This document shows positions 38,421 to 48,772 of a stretch of DNA of 64,000 nt, in pieces. Position 1 is the first letter of the stretch, and each line of letters begins with the position of its first letter. Made by a program: the position numbers and the translations under genes. The stretch covers positions 377,001 to 441,000 of the forward strand of contig CAJNDT010006004.1 of the NCBI GenBank assembly GCA_905221615.1, in the 5' to 3' direction. The notes beneath the pieces are model-generated. The model worked only from the letters and a program-made list of their open reading frames with translations, had not been told where the DNA came from and searched no databases. The stretch is from Symbiodinium sp. CCMP2592. Lineage: Eukaryota; Sar; Dinophyceae; Suessiales; Symbiodiniaceae.

Positions 38421-38701
38421 AGCTGGCCATCCTAAGAGCTGTCCACCGCCGAGGGTCGCGAGGACCTTGCTAACTAAGGGCCCTTCCGTGTATTGTGGGG
38501 TTAGGGCTTTTGAGTTTAGGGTTTCGCGCGTTCGCGTTCAGGATGTTACGCCGTGTTTTAGGCCCCAAAGCCCAAACCCTAAAAGCCCTAAGGCCCAACT
38601 GAGAAGCCGTGAACCTTGGCTGCAGGACATGACGCAGGAGGTCTTCATGTTCTTCTACGAGCAAGAGCAGAGGTAGGGATCGGGGTTTATGGTTCTCCAC
38701 T

Positions 38702-38813
38702 AATGTAGAAAATCCTGATTAAGAGACTTTGGGCCTATGACCCAAAAATAATAGGGTTCATGTAAGGAAACCGAATAAAGGCCCTAGGTTTCTTAATCAG
38801 GTTCCTACATTAC
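38702..38813. mobile_element. Family F element, complete
   Basis: AATGTAGAAAATCCTGATTAAG ends mirrored by CTTAATCAGGTTCCTACATTA. CCAC flanks both sides. Confidence 0.9.
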
Positions 38814-39057
38814 CACGCAATCCAATCCAATCCTCTGAGGGTTGGATTCGAGGGTTTCTGGCCACTGAGTCACTGAGCATCTCTATTCATAGATGCCTCG
38901 GAGCTACATTCAGTCCCCTCGAGGTAGTACTTCAGCATGGCCTATGTCGCTGCTGCTTCGGGGTGTGCTGCGTTTGAATCAGTCGCACCGCGTGGTTGTC
39001 ACAATCAGGAAGCTTCGTCGTTTCGGTGTCTACAGTTTTGGGTTCATGAATGTATAT

Positions 39058-39160
39058 TGGGTTTCCGAAAATGGGGGACCCTAATATAGCGCCATAAAAA
39101 GCAGGATCCTTATAAAAAGACCCCAAAATAAGGTAGCCCTAATTTTCGGAAGCTCCCTTA
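39058..39160. mobile_element. Family D element, reverse orientation
   Basis: GGGTTTCCGAAAATGGGGGA ... CCTAATTTTCGGAAGCTCCC. The GGATCC centre runs opposite to the copy at 37.0 kb. Confidence 0.9.
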
Positions 39161-39524
39161 TGAGTGCACTCTAGACCTTGTTTCGGGCTCGACAAAATGG
39201 TTCTCCATGGGTCCCATCCTGTGCGTTCTTAGTTTCGGGGCCCCAACGAAAAAAAAAAAAAACATGTTTCCAAACCTCACTTCAAACCCTAACCTGTTAG
39301 ATGCCTGCTGAGGTGGCAGCTGTGCCCACTGTATGAGGTGCAGCTCTTATACCACATGCACTGGTGCTGTGAGTGAATTAAATCCAGGTCCATGATGCTT
39401 GGCACATGTTGCCGCAATAGAGTGGCCTGAATCATCAGAATCGGGTTTGGGGTTATGTCGCTCTAGCGTTTCATAAGGGGTGCGACAGAGAATAGCACTG
39501 CCAATCATTCAGAGCCCATACTGG

Positions 39525-39713
39525 GAAGTTCATGGGCAGTTATAAGTGGGACTACGCAGGGTGACCATAAAAATACCCCACACTAGGGTACTTCTAGCCA
39601 GACATTATAACTAGCCTAAACCCCAGTCCTTTAATACGCTTAACCCTTTACGAAACGTTAAAGGAACCAAATTCAATAATTAACCCACTTATGACGACCC
39701 ATTTTTCTCCAAG
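39525..39713. mobile_element. Diverged family A element
   Basis: GGGAAGTTCATGGGCAGTTAT on the left and ATGACGACCCATTTTTCTCC on the right. Confidence 0.6.
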
Positions 39714-39896
39714 GACAGCCCTTATAGAGCTTTCAGAGAATCTTTACAGAGCCTTTACGGATCCTTAACAGAACCTTGTAAGGGCCTAATATAAAGAACG
39801 ACCCACTTCTTTATTCCCATGTAGAGACCCTTATAGGAAGCCCCAATAGAAGCCCTGAGAGGAACACTTATAGAGACCCTTTTAGAACCTTTGCTG

Positions 39897-40112
39897 TGAG
39901 TATCATGGGACTTAGTAAGAACGGTTATCAGTACCCTTTTTGGGGTTCTAAATATAGTTGCCCTAATTATAACCCGAGGTACAAAGTCCCATGATCCTTT
40001 AGGTAGACCCTATAAATCCCCTCCTATACAAGAGCCCCTGTAGATCTCTTTATAAAGGAGCCCTTTACAGCATGACGCGAGTTACTAAGTCCCATGACCC
40101 TTTAAGTACGGC
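39897..40112. mobile_element. Family B element with 3' extension
   Basis: TATCATGGGACTTAGTAAG ... CAAAGTCCCATGATCCTTTA, then TATAGATC-type units and a second right arm ending at about 40110. Confidence 0.85.
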
Positions 40113-40240
40113 TCTCCAGAGAGCTGAAGACCCCTTGAATCAGCACGCGAGCCCTAGGAAAGCGTTCATTCAAGGGCCCCCGTCCTTTAAGGGTTTAGGG
40201 TTTTAAGGGTGCAAGGGTTTCTGGCTTCGGGTTTAGGGTT

Positions 40241-40354
40241 TACTTGGAGGTTCATGGGTGTTATAAGTGGGGCTATAAGTCCCCTAATAATATGGGTTGT
40301 AAGTATAGTTACCCTACTCATAACTCTAATTATAACTACCCATGAACCTCCAAG
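40241..40354. mobile_element. Family A element, complete
   Basis: TACTTGGAGGTTCATGGGTG ... CTACCCATGAACCTCCAAG. Confidence 0.9.
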
Positions 40355-40639
40355 CAAGGGTTTTTCACCCCTTAACTATGGAACACACCCTTGCATTATG
40401 TTAAGCCCCCTTACATTCCGTAATTGAGGGTATTAAGCCCGGTATAATTGAAGGAGTACTCCTTAAAGAAGGTTGCTGGACTCTTTGTTTGAGCCTGCTG
40501 CGCAAAGGTGGGGAACTACGATCCGGAACAGAGCATGTTCAAACAAGCGAAAGAGCCACGGCAGCAGGGTCTGGGTATAGGTGTAGTATATGTTTTCTAA
40601 ACGGTCCTATAAGGTTTCTTTAAGGGTTCTTGAGTGCCA

Positions 40640-40740
40640 GAGTCGAACAGCTTTTTGAGCAGATCCGCATTTCATTATCCAATACAAGTTTACACCTTTT
40701 TCTCCCTGGTCCTTAAAAGTCCCGGGGTTGACCTGGCAAA
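40640..40740. mobile_element. Interspersed relative of intron 7 of the Alba-EEP gene
   Basis: TTTTCTCCCTGGTCCTTAAA followed by AGTCCCGGGG matches that intron (TTTTCTCTCCCTGGTTACTT, AAAAGCCCGGAGG). The left part (CGAACAGCTTTTTGAG) is weaker. Confidence 0.65.
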
Positions 40741-40854
40741 AACTCCACATACCCGAGAGTGGAAGGAAACCTGCAAGCATATGTCTCAACGTCGCCTCAA
40801 GCCTTGCGAGCATTGCCTGCTGGTGCGAGTGTGAAAGTCGAAGCCTGGAAACTC

Positions 40855-40970
40855 TACTTAAAGGATCATGGGACTTAGTAACTAGGGTTATAATTAGGGG
40901 AACTATACTTCTAACCCTAATAAAGGTACTTATAACCTTACTTACTAACTCCCATGATCCTCCAAGTAAG
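40855..40970. mobile_element. Family B element, complete
   Basis: CTACTTAAAGGATCATGGGA ... CTCCCATGATCCTCCAAGTA. A recurring GCGAGTGTGAAAGTCGAAGCC motif stands just upstream. Confidence 0.9.
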
Positions 40971-41433
40971 CCCCACCTGAAACTGTAAAACCCCAGAATC
41001 GCCCCGAAGCTTCAAATCCTACAGGTCTGAGTCAAAACCCGCCGACCCTTAACGCAGATCCCCGAGCCCAAAATCCTGTTTCCTAAACTTCACTCGCTTG
41101 GAACTTGTTTGCGAGTTCGGGGATGCGCTATCCCACAACTTGTGCCGGTTTGGTGACTGTGGTTGTGCGTTGTTTCGTCATGTGGAACGGGCTTTTCCTT
41201 TCGAACCCGCACACGCCCGAAATCAGTGTGGTCTCTGCTGTGTGGCCTCGCCGGCTAAGCAGGTATAAACAAAAACTTTACCCACTGCCCGTAAAGCTTA
41301 AGCCCTAAACCCTAAAGCACAACCCCTAAACCCCAAACACCCTTATAGTAACCCTTATAGTAATCCTCATAGATCCCTTCAAAAAGGAACGCTCTAAAGG
41401 AACCTTAAACCCCTAAACCAGAAGAGGCCGGCA

Positions 41434-41569
41434 CTTCGAGGGTCGGGGGACTTAGTAACTGGTTATTTTTAGGGACTTAAAAGTACCATAACCCCAATTA
41501 GGGTCCCTTTTAGGGCACTTATAAGTCTACTTACTACCTACTTACTAAGTCCCCCGAACCTCCAAGTAA
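41434..41569. mobile_element. Family B element, diverged arms
   Basis: TTCGAGGGTCGGGGGACTTA and TAAGTCCCCCGAACCTCCAA. Both arms share the same change (CCCCCGA for CCCATGA), so they changed together or were copied from one another. Confidence 0.85.
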
Positions 41570-41632
41570 GCCCCAAGCCATCGCGCGAAAGCCAAGGATG
41601 GAGAAGGACGAGGCCTACAGGGGAGGGTGTAA

Positions 41633-41748
41633 TATAGGAACCTTAAATCTTTACCTATTACTTTTTTTTTGGGGGGGGGTCCTTATTATAGTTATAGTTT
41701 AGTGGGGTCCCAAAAACTATTCTAATTCTTAAGGCCCCTATGTTACAC
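41633..41748 (+). mobile_element. Family E element, complete
   Basis: TGTAATATAGGAACCTTAAA and TTAAGGCCCCTATGTTACA show the full terminal repeat of the family. Confidence 0.88.
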
Positions 41749-41997
41749 GACCTTCATAACTAGAATGGGGTTTGGGGGAAGGTATGTTTACAATATTCCG
41801 ACCCGACAGGAGGCGTTAGTGCTGACCACTCAAAACCTCGTCGTGGATGAGGGTTTAGAATCCTGGCCAGATGCCTAATAACTTGTGAGCCCGACCAATT
41901 TTGGCCCAAGAAGCTTTAAATCACAAAGCCGAGAATTCTGACAGATATCGGCCCTGAACCCCAAAAGAGGAACACGGAGCAGGAGCGCAAAAGCCGG

Positions 41998-42205
41998 AGC
42001 AGGAAAGGGAGCGGGAGCAGGAGCAGGAGCAGCAGCAGTAGTAGTAGTAGTAGGAGTAGTAGGAGTAGGAGTCGTAGTACTAGTCGTCGTCGTAGTAGTA
42101 GTAGTAGTAGTTGTAGTTGTAGTAAGTGTACGTAGTAATCGTCCTCGTCGTCGTAGTCGTAGTAAGCAGTAGTCGTCGTCGTCGTTGTAGTATGAGTAGC
42201 AGCGG
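41998..42205. repeat. Trinucleotide array (TAG / TCG / CAG)
   Basis: AGGAGCAGGAGCAGCAGCAG passing into TAGTAGTAG and GTCGTCGTCG. It is the complement type of the CTA arrays at 45-48 kb. Confidence 0.9.
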
Positions 42206-42744
42206 TAGGGTGGATGGTTAGCAGTCTTTTGCAGAACTGGGCTTTGTCTCACCGGACAATCTTCCAGGCGGTTTGCTTCTATGTGGTTTAGTAGGGGGTA
42301 GAGAGTCAAAAGATGTCGTGAGATGTAGCGGCTGCACAGATTCAATGTTGAGGTTTTGTTTTTGGGTGTTGGCGCAAGGTGGCTTTCGGCTCGAGGTGTT
42401 CGGTGCAACCCCAAACCTGCAGTCAAGCCTGAGACGCGAAAGCGTCACATCCACAAAGCCATGCCAACGCGCGCTCCGAAGCCATCAGTACAGAAACATC
42501 ATGAACACGCGAATTTCCTGTCCCAGCAAGGGCCGAATTGATCAGATGCACGAACGATGTCTCAAACTGTTGCAGCTGAACCCGAAACCTTAAACCCTAA
42601 TCCCTGATATGCTATATGTCCTTGCGAGGTAGGAGGGAAAAATCCTTGATAAGTCTGACGAGTTCGAGTGTGAGAGAGCAGGCTCTAAACCCTGCTTCCC
42701 TTAAGGATCCGAGCCTGGGTTTCCCGTGTAGAAGTCGACCTAAT

Positions 42745-42868
42745 GTAGGGGTCTTGATAATTAGAACAGGCTTTTGAGGGTTCCTGATTATACCTTCCGA
42801 AGCTTCGGAGCGTTATAATTATGGTTTGATATCCCCCAAAACCCTATTCTGGTTCGTAAGGCCCTTAC
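42745..42868 (+). mobile_element. Family E element with small palindromic insert
   Basis: GTAGGGGTCTTGATAATTAG ... AAACCCTATTCTGGTTCGTA, interrupted near 42800 by TCCGAAGCTTCGGA. Confidence 0.75.
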
Positions 42869-43331
42869 AGAGTCGGAGGCCTGGCCTACAGCACGGCAGA
42901 GGAGCGAGTTTGGAGAGAGTTCGTCAATGGCGCGTGGGTGCTGGCAGAGTTGCATATCAGCCCGGGGCCCAAGAACGATCCCCTCTGCTCCTAAAAAAAA
43001 AGGTGTCAAACCCTTATCCCTAAGACTGTGTGTCACCTAGTGCTGCTAAGCTCCTTGCGTGTTGCACGCCAAGTGCGTCCTCAAGACCAGCCGGACGGGA
43101 GCTAAAAAACCCTAAGTCCTACCAGGGCTTGGGTCCCATCGAAGTGTGTAAGTTTAGGGTTTACGGTCCGTTTTCGTCCGGAAAGCAGCATGCTGGTTCC
43201 CTGCGGCATGCTAAAATGGAGCCAAGCCTGCATCAACCTGAACACAGCAAAGTCAACATTTTCTCTGCATCGAGAAGACATGGACCCTAAACTTTGGGCC
43301 AGCCAGAAGGGACCACAAGGAGACTCAGTTT
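42869..43331. other. Intergenic sequence, no gene recognised
   Basis: Short overlapping frames only; no repeats of families A-J. Confidence 0.45.
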
Positions 43332-43548
43332 ACTATAGAAGCCTAGATAATTGCCAACATTATTCCTTAGGCTTCCTTATTATGCATTGAAAGGAGCCCA
43401 ACGCCCAATTCTAATCATCAAGACCCCCCACACTACTTGGAGGATCATGGGACTTAGTAAGTAAGGTTATAAGCGCCCTACTTGGGGTTATAAGTCTAGT
43501 TACCCTAATTATAACCCTAGGTACTAAGTCCCATGATCCTCTAAGTGG
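43332..43548. mobile_element. Family E element followed directly by a family B element
   Basis: The E copy (TATAGAAGCCTAGATAATTG) ends at about 43433. The B copy starts at 43435 (TACTTGGAGGATCATGGGAC) and ends AGTCCCATGATCCTCTAAG. Confidence 0.85.
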
Positions 43549-43850
43549 ACCCTAAAACCCCTCTTATAATAGCACCCCTATAGATCCCCTTTAAAGGAGC
43601 CCTTTAAAGTATAACCCTAGTTACTAAGTCCCATGATCCTTTAAGTAGGGTTTAGGGGGTCGCAGAGCTTTCTCAGCCTCCAGCTCTCCCCCGCGTCCTT
43701 CCGCTGTCGAACTGCCCCCCCAATCTTTTCCTTGAATTTCGGATTGATACCTCGGCGCTAGTAACTAGGGTTATAGTTAGGGTAACTATACCTATAACCC
43801 CAATTGAGGTACATATAACCTTACTTACTGAGTCCCATGATCCTCCAAGT
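43549..43850. mobile_element. Family B right-arm extension and a second, left-truncated B element
   Basis: TATAGATCCCCTTTAAAGG units and an extra right arm (to about 43648), then an element at 43754-43850 that lacks its left terminus. Confidence 0.8.
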
Positions 43851-44244
43851 CGGGTTCCGCCTTGCTGTGCATTGGGTTTTGGGGGGTGTGGGGTTTCGCA
43901 TCGGCAGAGCCCGACAGAGGCTGCGACCAGGGCAGCGGCAAATTCGATGCCGCACCAGAGCCGCACCAGACTGAGGTGCATCGGCTCCGTCGCTAGCTAG
44001 GGCTTATGGTGCAGGGGTTTAGGGTTTTGGGTTCAACCTTTAACCTTTGTTCCACGTAGATAAGCTCAAGTCTGAAACATGACATGCTGCAAGGTTTCCT
44101 GAACATGCCAGGGTCAGAAAGGCCATGCAACCAGTCGTGCGGAGCTTGCTTACTTCAAGATAGAGCCCATAGCGCTTTAAACCGCGAACTCTGAAAGCCC
44201 TCAAGCTACCCAGGAACCTCTAAGTAAGCTTTAATTTCTAGCAG

Positions 44245-44343
44245 GTGAACCCCTTTGCTCTTTATGCAGCAATGATCTACTTCGGTGCAATGTTGTATGG
44301 GCAGCAGCATGACACCCGCCCTCAACTTAAGCAGTTGGCTTAG
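44245..44343 (+). CDS. Possible 3' exon ending ...QLKQLA
   Basis: After TTTCTAGCAG (44235-44244) the frame reads VNPFALYAAMIYFGAMLYGQ, then QHDTRPQLKQLA and a TAG at 44341. The hydrophobic first half could be a membrane helix. A right-arm remnant of a family A element lies just upstream (about 44206-44227), so the preceding intron would contain an element. An upstream segment (44088-44152, reading FPEHARVRKAMQPVVRSLLT) may be a companion exon, but the junction does not resolve. Confidence 0.35.
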   Translation: MNPFALYAAMIYFGAMLYGQQHDTRPQLKQLA

Positions 44344-44477
44344 GGACTCCAAAAGGACATAAGCATGTATAAGCATTTTATGGATATATCCCTACCTTAT
44401 TGGGCTTGATTATGGGGCTTATGTGTGTGTGTTATCCCCATTTTAAGTTTTGCTTGTGTGCTTTTGGGGGCCCTACA

Positions 44478-44586
44478 AGAGGATCATGGGACTTAGTAAC
44501 TGGGGATATAATTGGGGTAACTATACTTATAACCCCAATTGAGGTAGTTATAACCTTACTTACTAAGTCCCATGATCCTCCAAGTA
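44478..44586. mobile_element. Family B element
   Basis: GAGGATCATGGGACTTAGTAA ... AAGTCCCATGATCCTCCAAGT. Confidence 0.9.
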
Positions 44587-44687
44587 TTGCCGGCCTGCGA
44601 TGCTGCATGGATTGTCGCCTTGGTGGCTCCGAGTGCCCGAAGTTCGGTCAACCGAATGGTCCTGCAGAATTTCTCAGGGAGCCCGGT

Positions 44688-44815
44688 TACCCCTGAAAAA
44701 AGGAATACAGCTCGGAATAAACTTTAAGTCTTGACGTTGAGTTAGAGGGAGCTTAGGATTATGGCTTATGGTATTTCCTTACTTCAGGGGCCTCGCGCTT
44801 TCTGGGCTACGCTTA
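44688..44815. mobile_element. Diverged family C-like element
   Basis: CCCTGAAAAAAGGAATACAG and GGTATTTCCTTACTTCAGGGG face each other over a 100-base span. Confidence 0.5.
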
Positions 44816-44849
44816 AATGTGCCAAACCCCCTAAGAGGAACCCCAAAAC

Positions 44850-44932
44850 CCTAAACCCGAGACCCTAAACCTTAGACCCTAAACCCTGAACTCTAAACCT
44901 TAGACCCTAAACCCTAAACCTTACACTCCGGT
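44850..44932 (+). repeat. Telomere-like tract (CCCTAAACC / TTAGACC)
   Basis: Alternating CCCTAAACC and TTAGACCC units. Confidence 0.85.
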
Positions 44933-45069
44933 TGCTGGAGCAGTTTTTCGAAGTCCACGCCTGGTTCTGCCGAGTTGCAACTGGGGAAGCCCTGAAAAAA
45001 AGGGGCCTCAAACATTACCCAAGGGTTCTTTTAAGGGTACAAATAAGGGATCTATAAGGGTTACTGTAA

Positions 45070-45176
45070 GGGGTGCAGGGGCCGTAATAGTTTCCAATAC
45101 TATTTCGGAGGTTCCTTCTTATAAATATAGTATAGTGGGCCCCAAAACACTATTGTAGTTATTAAGGCCCCAGCAG
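45070..45176 (+). mobile_element. Family E element
   Basis: CAGGGGCCGTAATAGTTTCC ... GTGGGCCCCAAAACACTATT ... TTATTAAGGCCCC. Confidence 0.88.
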
Positions 45177-45585
45177 TAGGGTTTGGGCCTAGGGTTTAGG
45201 CATTAGGGAGCTTTGGGAATTGTGGAAACCCATTGCTTTGGCCGAGTTGCCGAGGCAGAGTTGAACTTGAAGGGCCAAAAGCCTGAAACCTTAAGCCCCA
45301 AGATTTCGAGGGTTTGTGTAGGAGTTCTGTCAGGTCTACATCGAGTTTTACGAGGCTTTTGTACAGTGCTATAAGGGGTCTTTCTATCAGAGCTGTTTCG
45401 GGGTGTTGCCAATGGCTGTTTGTGAACGGCATAGAGGATTGAACATGAGTCAAGTTCTCGTGGCCTGGAGCTGTCTCATGCAGTTCCCGTTCCCCTAAAA
45501 ACCACACGTCGACTTGATTCGACGAGCAGGCGTAACATGTACAGCCGACTGCTTGTGCTCTCGCGTTTCAGCAGGTAGGTAGGGA

Positions 45586-45793
45586 TTACTACTACTGCCA
45601 TTATCACCATTATCGCTTCTACTACTAATACTACCACTACTACTACCACTACTACTACTACTACTACTGCTGCTACTACTACTACTACTACTACTACGAC
45701 TACTACTACGACGACTACTACTACTGCTACTGCTACTACTACTACTACTACTACTACTTCTGCTTTCGCTGCTGCTACTACTGCTACTACTGG

Positions 45794-45837
<44 letters not shown>

Positions 45838-46200
45838 CTACTACTCGTATAACTATTTACTACTAGTACTACTAATTACTACTGCTGCTACTACTACTAC
45901 TACTAATTACTACTGCTGCTACTACTACTACTGCTACTGCTACTGCTGCTGCTGCTGCTGCTACTGCTACTGCTACTGCTACTACTACTGCTACTACTAC
46001 TACTACTACGACTACGACTACGACTACTTCTACTACTACTACTGCTACTTCTACTGCTGCTACTTCTACTTCTACTACTACTGCTACTACTACTGCTGTT
46101 GCTACTACGTACTACGTACTACGTGCTACGTACTACCTACTACCTACTACCTACTACCTACTACGTCTACTACTACTACTAGCCACCCCCCCCCCCGCCC
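45586..46200 (+). repeat. Long (CTA)n-type trinucleotide array, first copy
   Basis: About 600 bases of CTA with CTG and CTT variants, ending in TACCTACTACC units and poly-C. It contains the landmark TACTCGTATAACTATTTACT, which is repeated in the second array. Confidence 0.95.
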
Positions 46201-46229
46201 CTACCAACCGCCTCTTTTACATACTCTTG

Positions 46230-46645
46230 TAACCCACATCCGTTTTACTCGGTATTTACAGCACTTTCGTCATGTAGGAACATCTTATGAAGCTAGAAAT
46301 TTCACCTGCGAGTTTTCAAACTCCAGCATCCGATCCGATTGTGGATTTTTTTGTTGTGGGGGTGCGTGGGTGTGCGGGAAGAATGAAGTCGAGATTGTTA
46401 CGCGGACACCTCGAATTGTTACGCGGACACCTCGAACAACATCTCCGCAAGAGCCATTTTACTTGGTATTTACAGTACTTTCGGGATGTCCGCCATCTTA
46501 TAAAGTTGCCAAGCCTACCTCTGGACTTTTCTACGTTGTCTGTTTGCCTTTGCGAGGGCTTTCAGCGAAAACTCGAAATTGGGTGGGGGAAGGCTTGTTT
46601 TACTCGGTCTTTAAAGTAGTTCATCTGGTATGTTAAATCTTCGTC
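46230..46645 (+). repeat. Imperfect repeats between the CTA arrays
   Basis: TTTTACTCGGTATTTACAGCA (about 46243) recurs as TTTTACTTGGTATTTACAGTA (about 46460) and TTTTACTCGGTCTTTAAAGTA (about 46599). TTGTTACGCGGACACCTCGA is repeated in tandem at about 46395-46437. No gene is supported. Confidence 0.75.
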
Positions 46646-46816
46646 ATCATCATCATCAACAGCGAACATCATCACGACTTGAACAGAACAGAGAGGCATG
46701 CAGATTGCGACTGCACGTGTCTCGCAGGTTTTTTTGGAGCTGGCAGTCATTGCTTGGCGCGTGTCCCTGCAAGGTTTGGTGGGGCTAGCAGTCAATGGTT
46801 GGCGTGGAGGCTTGAG

Positions 46817-47045
46817 CTACTAGGAGCAGTTCCTGTGGATATTCGCTGGCAACTGTTCGAGGCTGCCTGTACGTTATCAGCCCCCCCCCCCCGCCCCACA
46901 CCCCCCCACGCATGCAATCGCATCATGAGCATAGCATACAAAGCATCCTGGAGCATCTGGGCTAGTAGGAGCAGTTCCTGTCGATATTGGGTGGCAACTG
47001 TTCGAGGCTGCCTGTACGTTATCCGCCCCCCCCCCCCCCACCCCA
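46817..47045 (+). repeat. Tandem duplication (~145-bp unit) ending in poly-C
   Basis: TAGGAGCAGTTCCTGT ... CAACTGTTCGAGGCTGCCTG occurs twice, each copy running into CCCCCCCCCC and CACCC. Confidence 0.9.
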
Positions 47046-47093
47046 AGCAACGCATGTAAAAGGGGGTGGTTGGTAGGGGGGGGGGGGGGGCCG

Positions 47094-47136
47094 CCTACTA
47101 CTACTACTACTACTACTGCTACTACTACTACTACTG

Positions 47137-47172
<36 letters not shown>

Positions 47173-47173
47173 T

Positions 47174-47213
<40 letters not shown>

Positions 47214-47671
47214 GCTGTCGCTGCTGCTACTACTGCTACTACTGGTACTACTACTACTACTACTACTACTGCTACTACTACTACTACTATTACTACTGCT
47301 ACTCCTACTACTCGTATAACTATTTGCTACTAGTACTACTAATTACTACTGCTGCTACTACTACTACTACTGCTACTGCTACTGCTGCTGCTGCTGCTGC
47401 TGCTACTGCTACTGCTACCGCTACTCCTACTGCTACTACTACTACTACGACTACGACTGCTTCTACTTATTCTTCTACTACTACTACTGCTACTTCTACT
47501 ACTGCTACGTCTACTTCTACTACTACTGCTACTACTTCTGCTGCTGCTAGTACGTACTACCTACTACCTGCTACCTACTACCTACTACCTACTACCTACT
47601 ACTGCTACTACTACTACGTACTACGTCTACGACGTACTACGTCTACTACTACTACTACTGCTACTACTGCA

Positions 47672-47706
<35 letters not shown>

Positions 47707-47730
47707 GACTACTACTCCTGCTACTACTAT

Positions 47731-47765
<35 letters not shown>

Positions 47766-47871
47766 CTGCTGCTGCTGCTACGACTACTACTACTACTACT
47801 ACTCCTGCTACTACTACTACTTCTACTACTACTACTACTCCTTCTGCTGCTGCTACTACTGCTACTACAGG

Positions 47872-47908
<37 letters not shown>

Positions 47909-48018
47909 GCTACTGCTACTGCTACTGCTACTACTACTACTACTACTACTACTACTCCTGCTGCTGCTACTACTACTACTCCTGCTGCTGCTACTACTGC
48001 TACTACTGGTACTACTAT

Positions 48019-48110
<92 letters not shown>

Positions 48111-48112
48111 GC
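47094..48112 (+). repeat. Long (CTA)n-type trinucleotide array, second copy
   Basis: About 1 kb of CTA with CTG, CTT and TAT variants. The long poly-Thr/Tyr frames it creates are an artefact of the repeat, not genes. Confidence 0.95.
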
Positions 48113-48199
48113 TTGGGGTTTAGAGGTGAGGGCCTCGCAGATCCAGCAACTTCGGCTCTGCTGGGCTATTGTTAAGCAGTTCAGTTTAAATTTCCAATA

Positions 48200-48772
48200 T
48201 AAAGCACCATAACATTTACTATAGAACCGTATTATGGTAACTCAAAACCCCCCAACAATTCTAGAACCCTTATAGGAACCTTAAAGTGAACCCTTAAGGA
48301 TCCCTTAAAGAATTATGGTAACTTAGCATAAAATTCATTAGCAAGAACCCAGTCTATGCAGGTGCCAGGCACTCCGGGCCTACCGCCGATCGGAACGTGG
48401 TCAGGGCAGGGAAACATGCAGCCGCTCCGACGCACTGGTTCAGGGTTTGAGGGGTTGGGGTTTGAGGGTTTAGGGTTTGAAGGTTTGAGTCTTTAGGGTT
48501 TAGTGGACATGCGGCCTCCCCGACGCACTAGTCTACCCGAACCCTTATCTAGACCCTTATAGAAGCCCTTATAGGAACCCTGAAATCCTAAACCCAAGAC
48601 CCCGAATAGAACCACCGGATCCGTGGTCAAGGCCCTAAGCAGTCGTCCATGATGACAGCAACGCTAGCAACAAAAGCCGCAGCCGTAGAACGAACAACAA
48701 GAATAGCACTAGCAACGAGACTCTTTCTTGAGAAACTCCACGAAATCTGTTTGCCAAGCCGTGGTCTTAGCC
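48200..48772. other. Intergenic sequence upstream of the Alba-EEP gene
   Basis: GAACCCTTATAGGAACC units, short TTTAGGG tracts (48450-48510), and an exon-like segment CAGGTGCCAGGCACTCCGGG near 48359. A TTAG just before the ATG (48767-48770) could serve as a trans-splice acceptor, as is general for dinoflagellate mRNAs. Confidence 0.45.

Noticed and set aside
47066-48175. 369-codon frame (Tyr, then Thr/Ala repeats)
   Set aside because: It exists only because (CTA)n and its variants lack stops in that frame. The amino-acid pattern changes exactly with the repeat variant and there is no non-repetitive coding part.
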